Below, piece by piece: positions 57,798 to 64,000 of a stretch of DNA of 64,000 bases. Origin of the DNA: Peteryoungia aggregata LMG 23059 (lineage in GTDB: Bacteria > Pseudomonadota > Alphaproteobacteria > Rhizobiales > Rhizobiaceae). Below the pieces are notes generated by a model. The model made no database searches and was not told where the DNA came from. It saw only the letters and a list, made by a program, of their open reading frames with translations. Location: NCBI RefSeq assembly GCF_030814435.1, contig NZ_JAUSUW010000003.1:1-64000 (forward strand). Reading direction: 5' to 3'. How positions within the stretch are numbered: the stretch's first letter is position 1; the number at the start of each line of letters is the position of its first letter. The position numbers and the translations under genes were made by a program.

Positions 57798-58679
57798 TCA
57801 GCTGGCGCTGGCGAAGCGACCGGCGTCCGCGCCGTAGTAATTCACGTAACGGCCGGAGATGCTGGAGATCGGCAGGATGATCAGGACATCGGTGGTGTTG
57901 AAGGCCTGGTCGACGACCGCGCCATTGCCGACCATGGCACCGAGACGCAGGTAACCCTTGATCAGCGGCGGCATGGCGAAGAGCGCGCGGCGGGCATTCA
58001 CGGCTTCCGAGGGCATCAGGTCCATCTCGCGGTAGAGATGCGGCAGCGCGTCGACGGCCCATTCATCTTTGGCGACGGCGTTCTGATGGAGGAATGACAA
58101 AGCCAGCGCATGCTCTTCCGGCTGCACGCCGGGGAAGGAGCCGCAGCCGAACATGGCATCGATACGGTGATGCAGGGCATAGGCCCAGCAGCCCTGCCAG
58201 AGCAGCTCGACCGTGCGCTTGGTCCGGTATTGCGGCAGAACGCAGGAGCGGCCGAGCTCCATGAAACGTTTGTCCGGATGGCGGGCGACGAGTGCGTCGA
58301 CGCCGAATTCAGAGCCGGAATAAAAGCCGCCATGGGCCATGGCGACATCGGGGCGCAGGATGCGATAGGTGCCAACGATCTGGTCTTCGGCGTCGCCGTC
58401 GATCGAGCGGTCCAGTACCAGGAGATGGTCGCAGAGGCTATCCCAGCTGTCGACCTCGCGCCCACGACGGGCATCTTCGGCGGAAACCTGGGCCTTCATC
58501 TCCTCTACGAAGACGCGGTAACGCACGGCCTGAGCGGCGTCTATCTCGCGATCGGTGCGCGCGATGCGAGTTTCGAGACTGCCGATACGGCCCAGGAGAT
58601 CACGTGACGTGCGGAGCCCCAGCGGCAAGACGGCCGGGCTTTCCAGGAGAAGGTCTCGTTCAATCAGTTCCACGCTCAT
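57798..58679 (-). CDS. olsB: Ornithine-lipid N-acyltransferase OlsB-like
   Basis: Acyl-ACP-dependent enzyme making lyso-ornithine lipid, the first step of phosphate-free membrane lipids. 293 aa, close to known OlsB length. GNAT-like core with AQAVRYRVFVEEM, LVGTYRILRP-type strand (IVGTYRIL), ELGRSCVLPQYRTKRTVELLW and FGCGSFPGV. Phosphate control by PhoB is typical but I see no clear Pho box. The acceptor olsA is not adjacent. Confidence 0.9.
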   Translation of the reverse strand: MSVELIERDLLLESPAVLPLGLRTSRDLLGRIGSLETRIARTDREIDAAQAVRYRVFVEEMKAQVSAEDARRGREVDSWDSLCDHLLVLDRSIDGDAEDQIVGTYRILRPDVAMAHGGFYSGSEFGVDALVARHPDKRFMELGRSCVLPQYRTKRTVELLWQGCWAYALHHRIDAMFGCGSFPGVQPEEHALALSFLHQNAVAKDEWAVDALPHLYREMDLMPSEAVNARRALFAMPPLIKGYLRLGAMVGNGAVVDQAFNTTDVLIILPISSISGRYVNYYGADAGRFASAS

Positions 58680-58765
58680 CGGATCTATCCAGCGTTGAAG
58701 TCACGGGCCTTTAAACACGAGACTGCTACAGGAAAGTGACAAAACTTCGGAGGCTTCCGCCTCCG

Positions 58766-59263
58766 TCAAGCCTCCGGCGGCTTCGGCTTACGGTGCTGGA
58801 TGATTTCGTCGATGACGATAAAGATCGCGCCAATGGTGATGAAGCTGTCGGCCAGATTGAAGACCGCGAAAGACCAGGTCTGCGTGTAGAAGAGGATATA
58901 ATCGACCACATAGCCATAGGTGAGGCGGTCGATGATATTGCCGAGCGCGCCTGCGATGATCATCGCAAAGCCGAGATGGGCGAAATGCTGCTCGGGGCCG
59001 GTCTTCCGCCAGAGCCACAGGACAAAAGCCACGATCACGAGGCGCAGTCCGACGATAAACCAGCTGTCGAGATGCGACAGCATGGAGAAGGCGACACCGA
59101 GATTATGGGTGCGGTACAGCGCCCAGAAAGGCAAAACCGGGATCAGCTCATGCATCGGCAGATAGATTTCCACCGCATATTTGATGGCCTGATCAAGGAT
59201 CAGAGCGATGGCGATGAAGGTCAGGACCGGACCGGGTCGGTTGAAGGCGGCAAGCATGGTCAC
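58766..59263 (-). CDS. lspA: Lipoprotein signal peptidase II
   Basis: 165-aa membrane aspartyl protease that cleaves prolipoprotein signals. Four helices; catalytic Asp in GALGNIIDR and [11 protein letters not shown]. Start is a GTG at 59263 or the ATG at 59257; the first overlaps the methyltransferase stop. Confidence 0.95.
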   Translation of the reverse strand: MTMLAAFNRPGPVLTFIAIALILDQAIKYAVEIYLPMHELIPVLPFWALYRTHNLGVAFSMLSHLDSWFIVGLRLVIVAFVLWLWRKTGPEQHFAHLGFAMIIAGALGNIIDRLTYGYVVDYILFYTQTWSFAVFNLADSFITIGAIFIVIDEIIQHRKPKPPEA

Positions 59264-60120
59264 TTGGCTCCGTCGAGGGCGAGCAGGTGGCGGCGGACCT
59301 CGAACAGCATCACGCCGGTGGCGACTGCCAGATTGAGGCTGTCGGCCATGCCGACCTGGGGAATGCGGGCAAGCTTGTCAGCGGCCTCAGCCAATTCATC
59401 CGGAAGGCCGGATTGTTCGTTGCCCATCATCAGGATGACCGGCTTCGACTTGTAATCGATCGTGCGATAGTCGACGGCGCCGGCGAGATGCGTGGCGACG
59501 AGGCGGGCATCCACCGACTTCTTCCACTTGAGGAAATCAGCGGGCGTGGTCTTCACCAGCGGCAGGGCGAACATCGAGCCCATGGTCGCGCGCACGGTTT
59601 CCATCGAGAAGGGATCGGTGCAATCGCCGACGAGGATGACGCCCGAGGCGCCTACGGCGTCGGCCGTGCGGATGATGGTGCCGAGATTGCCGGGATCGCG
59701 GACACGGTCGAGCGCGATCCAGGTTTCCGAGCCCTTCGGCTGGATGTCCTTGAGCGGCGTCCAGCGCTGTTCGAAGACGGCGGCGACCATTTGCGGATTA
59801 TCGCGCCGCGTGATCGAGGACATCACCTTTTCGCTCACTTCCAGCACCAGGCCGCCGGCGGCGACCGTGCGGGCGGCGACCTTTTCGACCAGTGGCTTGC
59901 CCTTGCCGGCCTTGGCATAGACGAGCGTGCGGATGATCCAGCCGCGATCAAGCGCATCGATGACCAGCTTCAGGCCTTCAGCAAGGAAGGTGCGGCTTTC
60001 GTCGCGGCTCTTCTTCTGGGAAAGCGCCTTGATGTCCTTGATGATGGGATTGGCGAGGCTGGTGACTTCCTTGACCTGGCCGACGCGGCGCGGGCCTTCG
60101 TTTCGATAGTCGTCGGTCAT
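59260..60120 (-). CDS. TrmH/SpoU-family RNA 2'-O-methyltransferase
   Basis: 286 aa from the ATG at 60120. SPOUT-fold motifs: [19 protein letters not shown] (motif 1), [12 protein letters not shown] (motif 2) and [18 protein letters not shown] (motif 3). An N-terminal L30e-like substrate-binding domain precedes them. rRNA is the usual target; the exact position is unknown. Its start overlaps the next methyltransferase by ATGA. Confidence 0.93.
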   Translation of the reverse strand: MTDDYRNEGPRRVGQVKEVTSLANPIIKDIKALSQKKSRDESRTFLAEGLKLVIDALDRGWIIRTLVYAKAGKGKPLVEKVAARTVAAGGLVLEVSEKVMSSITRRDNPQMVAAVFEQRWTPLKDIQPKGSETWIALDRVRDPGNLGTIIRTADAVGASGVILVGDCTDPFSMETVRATMGSMFALPLVKTTPADFLKWKKSVDARLVATHLAGAVDYRTIDYKSKPVILMMGNEQSGLPDELAEAADKLARIPQVGMADSLNLAVATGVMLFEVRRHLLALDGAK

Positions 60121-61304
60121 TTCGGCACCCAGCGGCTGAAGAGAGAGGTGGAGAGCGCACGCCCCGGCGTCTTGCCGTCGAGGCCGGCTTCGCGGATGAC
60201 GAGTTCGCCTGACTCGACGAGGCCGCCCTTGCCGCGCATCGTCTCGCGCATCAATTCGTGGATGGAATAGAAGCTCGCGCGGATGGAATAGGCTGTGAGC
60301 ACGAGGCCGACGGCCTTGGGCGCCAGCAGTTCGCGGCAGATGTCGAGCATCAGCGGCAAATGGTCGAAGAGCTGCCAGACTTCGCCGTTCGGACCACGGC
60401 CAAATTTCGGCGGGTCGGTGAGGATGATGTCGTAGCGGTGGCCGCGACGTTCCTCGCGCAGGATGAACTTCATCGCATCTTCGCAGATCCAGCGGATCGG
60501 CGCCTTGTCGAGGCGGCTCAACGACTGGTTCTCGCGCGCCCAGCCGATCGCCTTTTTGGAGGCATCGACATGGGTGACCTCGGCGCCAGCAGCTGCGGCC
60601 ACGAGCGAGGCAACGCCGGTATAGCCGAAGAGGTTCAGGACTTTCAGCGGCCGATCGGCAGCCTCGATCTTCTGCTTCATCCAGCTCCAATGGGCGATCT
60701 GCTCGGGAAACACGCCGACATGGCGGAAGGCGGTGAAGCGGCCGTGGAAATCCACACCTAGAAGAGAGAGCGGCCAGGTTTCGCCGAGCGCCTCGCGCTG
60801 GAAGCGCCAGCGGCCCATGCCGTCCTCATCGGTGTCGCCTGTAAACACGGCGTCTGCTTTGTCCCAGACATGGGAAGGCAGCGCCTTCGGCCACAGCGCC
60901 TGAGCTTCCGGCCGCACAATGCGATAGGGGCCGTATTGCTCAAGCTTCAGGCCATCGCCGCTGTCGATCAGGTGGAAGTCGCCAGCGCCTGTCGATTCCA
61001 GGATCAGCGGCACGCGCTCGGTCGGGCGATCACCGGTGCGGACCGTCAGAGCTCGTGCGGGTTCAGCCGTCGTATCGGGCGATTGCGGCTGAGGCTTCGG
61101 CTTTGGTGCCTCGGCATCACGGCGCGGCGGGCGGGCCTGGCGCTCGTCCCTGCCCTTCGATGCATAAGGCTTTGCCGTTGCCGGCCGTGTCTCGCCACTG
61201 CCTTTGGCCTTCGCTCCCGGGAATGGCTTGGCGCCGGGGCGACGTTCCTTGTTCTTCACGTCAATGATCCGTGGGTCGTGTTCGTCTCGGCCAGCCCTTA
61301 GCAT
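60117..61304 (-). CDS. Class I SAM-dependent methyltransferase, RlmI-like
   Basis: 395 aa. The first 90 residues are Lys/Pro/Arg-rich and low in complexity; the catalytic part has LNLFGYTGVASLVAAAAGA (SAM motif), HVDASKKAIGWARENQ and the IILTDPPKFGRGP motif IV. Related to 23S rRNA m5C methylases (RlmI); the cysteine expected of a true m5C enzyme is not obvious, so the base modified is uncertain. Start could be later than 61304. Confidence 0.88.
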   Translation of the reverse strand: MLRAGRDEHDPRIIDVKNKERRPGAKPFPGAKAKGSGETRPATAKPYASKGRDERQARPPRRDAEAPKPKPQPQSPDTTAEPARALTVRTGDRPTERVPLILESTGAGDFHLIDSGDGLKLEQYGPYRIVRPEAQALWPKALPSHVWDKADAVFTGDTDEDGMGRWRFQREALGETWPLSLLGVDFHGRFTAFRHVGVFPEQIAHWSWMKQKIEAADRPLKVLNLFGYTGVASLVAAAAGAEVTHVDASKKAIGWARENQSLSRLDKAPIRWICEDAMKFILREERRGHRYDIILTDPPKFGRGPNGEVWQLFDHLPLMLDICRELLAPKAVGLVLTAYSIRASFYSIHELMRETMRGKGGLVESGELVIREAGLDGKTPGRALSTSLFSRWVPK

Positions 61305-61365
61305 TGCCGGCCCGGCGCGGAAAGGAAATTTGCCGCGAGCGTCCGTCGCTCAGGTTTGCCGGGGC

Positions 61366-61710
61366 TTAGCGGGCACCGAGCTGGGGAAGGGTCGAGCCGG
61401 CAATCTCTTCGGCCCGCGTCTTCTGCCGGTCGGCCTCGGCCTGCCACTGCTGGGCCATGCGCGACTGGCTCCGGGCCTTCTTGCGGTGTTTGCCTTGAGT
61501 GAACCAGGTGACCGTGGCGCCGAGAAGGACGCCGAGCATGACGGCGACGATCAGGAAGACAAAGAGGGGCGCGGAAACGGACAGCGCCTGATCTGCCGGA
61601 TTGAACGGGTTGAGGGCCAGATTGACCGAGGCACGGTTGGCAACGGCCAGAACGACCAGAAGCACTCCGAGCGGAAGGAACACCACGAGGCTCACGACTT
61701 TCCGGACCAT
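61366..61710 (-). CDS. LapA-domain (DUF1049) membrane protein
   Basis: 114 aa with two helices (about 7-29 and 48-70), an NRASVNLALNPF segment typical of the family and a basic coiled-coil tail. LapA/YciS proteins associate with LPS assembly regulation in enterics; role here is inferred. Cotranscription with ihfB, 93 nt upstream, is plausible. Confidence 0.82.
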   Translation of the reverse strand: MVRKVVSLVVFLPLGVLLVVLAVANRASVNLALNPFNPADQALSVSAPLFVFLIVAVMLGVLLGATVTWFTQGKHRKKARSQSRMAQQWQAEADRQKTRAEEIAGSTLPQLGAR

Positions 61711-61803
61711 CTCGACAACTCCCTGATCTCTTTCAGCCCCCTGCCGGGACCTCTCAGAGGTTCAAGTTAAGGACAGAGGCGGAATTTTCAACGCGAAATG
61801 CGC

Positions 61804-62106
61804 TTATTCGTCGTCTTCGTCGCCCATGCCGGGGTTCAGACGCTCGCGCAGCTCCTTGCCGGTCTTGAAGAAGGGGACCCATTTCTCCTCGACGAAAACA
61901 GTCTCGCCGGTGCGCGGGTTGCGTCCCGAGCGGGAGGGGCGATTCTTGACCGAAAAGGCGCCGAAGCCGCGCAGTTCCACACGATTGCCGGCTGCCAGCG
62001 CGTCGGTGATCTCGTCCAGGACTGCATTTACGATATTTTCGACATCCCGGTGATAGAGATGCGGATTACGGGCCGCGACGATCTGCACCAATTCCGACTT
62101 TATCAC
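61804..62106 (-). CDS. ihfB: Integration host factor subunit beta
   Basis: 100-aa DNA-bending protein from a GTG at 62106 (AGGGGG 7 nt upstream). [10 protein letters not shown] and [11 protein letters not shown] form the minor-groove arm. Acidic tail GMGDEDDE is longer than usual. Partner IhfA is encoded elsewhere. Confidence 0.94.
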   Translation of the reverse strand: MIKSELVQIVAARNPHLYHRDVENIVNAVLDEITDALAAGNRVELRGFGAFSVKNRPSRSGRNPRTGETVFVEEKWVPFFKTGKELRERLNPGMGDEDDE

Positions 62107-62360
62107 GCGGACCCCCTGAATTTTCTAATGTGACGTGAGTGCTGACAAAGGTGCCAAAGCAAAAAAGCTCAGTCAAGGAACAACTTAACCATAAATTGAC
62201 GGCTTTGCGAGAGCTATGACGTGCATCACACGCGGAATCGTGATCGGTCAGGCCTCACTTCCTCCGATCAGACACTCCAGGGTGAATCTGGCATGGTTCT
62301 TGTAACAGGGCCGCCACTATCCATATTGGCAACAACCAATAGACATGCGAAACGACGATA

Positions 62361-63092
62361 ATGGCGGACAGGCTTGTGCCCGCACGCCCCGACAACCGGG
62401 TTCCGAGGATGCTGCAATCAACACATGAGGGCCTGTCGACCGCCGGACACCGATCCGGTGCGGAGGCCTATCTGCGGGCGGTCAGCCATTCCCGGCGGGT
62501 GCGGCGGCTGCGGATCCTTCTGCCGCTCGCGGCGCTGCTGGTTACGCTTGCGTTCATCGCGGTTTCGGTGGCTCGCAGCCTGATGCCCGACGAATTGCAG
62601 ATTGAGTCCGCCAAGATCGAGGACGGCAAGGTCGTCATGGAAAAGCCGGCCATCTCCGGTCGCAATTCGGATGGCGTTCGTTATTCCATGCGTGCCGAGC
62701 GGGCTTTGCAGGACATCAAGAACCCCAACATGATCACACTGGAAACAATCGCCGCCGCCGTACCCGTCAGCGACAAGGTGATCGCCCGCGTGGTGGCGAC
62801 CAGCGGCATTTTCGACCGGAGTGCCAACTTCCTCAACCTCGACCAGCCGTTCACGCTGAACCTGAGCAGCGGCATTGATGCGCAGTTCGGTTCGGCGCGC
62901 CTAGACATCAGCGGCGGCACGATGAAGACCGAAGACCCGGTGGCCATCCAGACCAAAGGCGCCTCGATTGTTGCGAACTCGCTCGAGATGAAGGATAAGG
63001 GGCGAACAATGATATTTGCGGGCGCCGTCAAGTTGAACATCGAGCCGTCCGCCCTCCGCAGCAATCGGTCTATGGAAGCCGTCCAGCCATGA
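62361..63092 (+). CDS. lptC: LPS export protein LptC
   Basis: Bitopic periplasmic component linking LptB2FG to LptA. About 243 aa; an N-terminal helix (about 50-72) is followed by a beta-jellyroll. Start at 62361 (an ATG at 62409 is also possible). Overlaps lptA by ATGA. Confidence 0.88.
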   Translation: MADRLVPARPDNRVPRMLQSTHEGLSTAGHRSGAEAYLRAVSHSRRVRRLRILLPLAALLVTLAFIAVSVARSLMPDELQIESAKIEDGKVVMEKPAISGRNSDGVRYSMRAERALQDIKNPNMITLETIAAAVPVSDKVIARVVATSGIFDRSANFLNLDQPFTLNLSSGIDAQFGSARLDISGGTMKTEDPVAIQTKGASIVANSLEMKDKGRTMIFAGAVKLNIEPSALRSNRSMEAVQP

Positions 63093-63637
63093 TTTATCAC
63101 CCCTCCACCAAGTCCATCCTCGCTGGCTTCCTGTTCGTTTCGGCAAGCGTGCTGGCCTCCACCGCATCGGCGCAGACGACCAGCAGCCAGATGAACGGCT
63201 TGAAGCTGTCGAACGATCAACCGATCCAGATCGAGAGCGACCAGCTGGAAATTCGCGAACAGGAGAAGAAGGCCTTCTTCTCGGGCAATGTGAAGGTCGT
63301 TCAGGGAACGACGACACTGCAGGCCGGCAGCATGGTCGTGCATTATCGCGGCGAAGGTTCGACCGTGACGCAGGGCAATGCCGATATCGAGAAGATCGAC
63401 GTGGCCCAGAAGGTGTTCCTCTCGTCCGGCACGCAGCAGGCGACCGCCGACAAGGGGTATTTCGATATGGCGAAGCAGCTCTTCGTCCTTGAGGGCGAGC
63501 GCGTCGTGCTGTCCGAGGGGCAGAACGTGTTCGTTGGCTGCAAGCTGACCGTCCAGATGGCATCCGGACAGGCCAAGCTCGACAGCTGTGGAGGCCGCGT
63601 GAAGATCCAGCTCGATCCGAAGTCCCAGAAGAACTGA
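63089..63637 (+). CDS. lptA: LPS transport periplasmic protein LptA
   Basis: 182 aa with a signal peptide (about 1-28) and an OstA beta-jellyroll core beginning QIESDQLEIREQEKKAFFSG, plus KVFLSSGTQQATADKGYFDM. It forms the bridge across the periplasm. Cotranslated with lptC, and lptB follows within 10 nt. Confidence 0.92.
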   Translation: MIYHPSTKSILAGFLFVSASVLASTASAQTTSSQMNGLKLSNDQPIQIESDQLEIREQEKKAFFSGNVKVVQGTTTLQAGSMVVHYRGEGSTVTQGNADIEKIDVAQKVFLSSGTQQATADKGYFDMAKQLFVLEGERVVLSEGQNVFVGCKLTVQMASGQAKLDSCGGRVKIQLDPKSQKN

Positions 63638-63646
63638 CAGATCGGC

Positions 63647-64000
63647 GTGAACGTGCAGATTCCCTTCCTCTCCAGGACGAAGCAGGCCAACAAGGCCGCG
63701 ACACCAGCCGGTCTGCCCGGCGACAAGTCGCGTTATGACGGTACGCTGATCGCCCATGGACTGACGAAAACCTACAATTCACGCCGGGTGGTCAACGGGG
63801 CATCGCTCGTGGTGCGTCGGGGCGAAGCTGTCGGACTGCTCGGCCCCAACGGCGCCGGCAAAACGACATGCTTCTACATGATCACAGGCCTCGTTCCGGT
63901 CGATGCCGGCACGATCTCAATCAATGGCAACGACGTCACGTCGATGCCGATGTATCGGAGGGCTCGCCTCGGCGTGGGCTACCTGCCACAGGAAGCCTCG
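63647..64000 (+). CDS. lptB: LPS export ATPase LptB (3' end outside window)
   Basis: ABC ATPase of the LPS exporter; 118 residues are visible. Likely start GTG at 63647 (GTG 63653 also possible). Walker A is GPNGAGKTTC, followed by the Q-loop in GYLPQEAS. An N-terminal extension of about 40 residues precedes the ABC core. The Walker B and signature are beyond the window; rpoN usually follows in this family of operons. Confidence 0.94.
   Translation, partial: MNVQIPFLSRTKQANKAATPAGLPGDKSRYDGTLIAHGLTKTYNSRRVVNGASLVVRRGEAVGLLGPNGAGKTTCFYMITGLVPVDAGTISINGNDVTSMPMYRRARLGVGYLPQEAS

Noticed and set aside
62288..62304. Sigma-54 promoter for lptC
   Set aside because: The critical -12 GC is GT; not strong enough to list as a feature.
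1..64000. CRISPR arrays, rRNA genes, phage or complete insertion sequences
   Set aside because: No regularly spaced repeats, rRNA-like sequence, transposase or phage structural gene was seen.

Overview
The window is a G+C-rich (about 60%) chromosomal segment of an alphaproteobacterium, most likely a member of the Rhizobiaceae (Rhizobium/Agrobacterium group). This rests on protein content (OlsB-type ornithine-lipid acyltransferase, PraR/PhrR-type regulator, Fur/Mur-type regulator without a CxxC zinc site, TME-type malic enzyme with a phosphotransacetylase-like tail) and on gene order (rpmH-rnpA-yidC; def-fmt-truA; mutS-glnD-murJ; miaB-phoH-ybeY-corC-lnt-praR-metK-trmB). Most of it is conserved housekeeping sequence.

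Layout. 1-1984: a secreted RTX metalloprotease cut by the window edge, abutting the 3' end of tRNA-Arg(ACG). 2101-3534: orphan membrane histidine kinase. 3812-7971: ribosome/membrane biogenesis block rpmH-rnpA-yidC, a DMT exporter and the GTPase EngB. 8021-9795: a leftward ECF sigma factor - RskA-like anti-sigma - fasciclin module set between engB and argB. 9955-13595: argB and two transporters separated by a palindromic repeat region. 13933-16375: HAD nucleotidase, four-EF-hand protein, LOG-family protein. 16514-19648: dapD and dapE interleaved with two small membrane proteins. 19658-22023: def-fmt-truA. 22096-25226: two globin-coupled chemotaxis receptors in tandem. 25510-31201: rmuC, ribokinase, a Cache receptor ending in a CheR-tether-like pentapeptide, and a nucleoside hydrolase. 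31344-32073: Hsp20 and DUF1150 behind a sigma-32-type promoter.

32114-54047 is almost entirely leftward: mutS, glnD, murJ, a VOC protein, trpS, usp, nfu, tsaB, rimI, fur/mur, plsC, miaB, phoH, ybeY, corC, lnt, praR, metK, trmB, with one rightward gene (M15-like peptidase) inside. 54162-58679: maeB, a LysR regulator facing a small unknown gene, and olsB. 59260-62106: lspA, two RNA methyltransferases, a LapA-like protein and IHF-beta. 62361-64000: lptC-lptA-lptB, with lptB cut by the window end.

How the genes work together: lnt and lspA mature lipoproteins; murJ, dapD and dapE feed peptidoglycan; lptCAB exports LPS; olsB and plsC make membrane lipids. miaB, trmB, truA, tsaB, fmt, def, trpS, rnpA and the methyltransferases serve tRNA, rRNA and protein maturation. 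Accessory interest lies in the sigma/anti-sigma/fasciclin module (anti-sigma apparently short), the paired globin receptors, the RTX protease beside a tRNA, and several palindromes and repeats that look regulatory or mobile. I saw no CRISPR array, rRNA operon, phage or complete insertion sequence, and nothing I can call a clearly undescribed multi-gene system.
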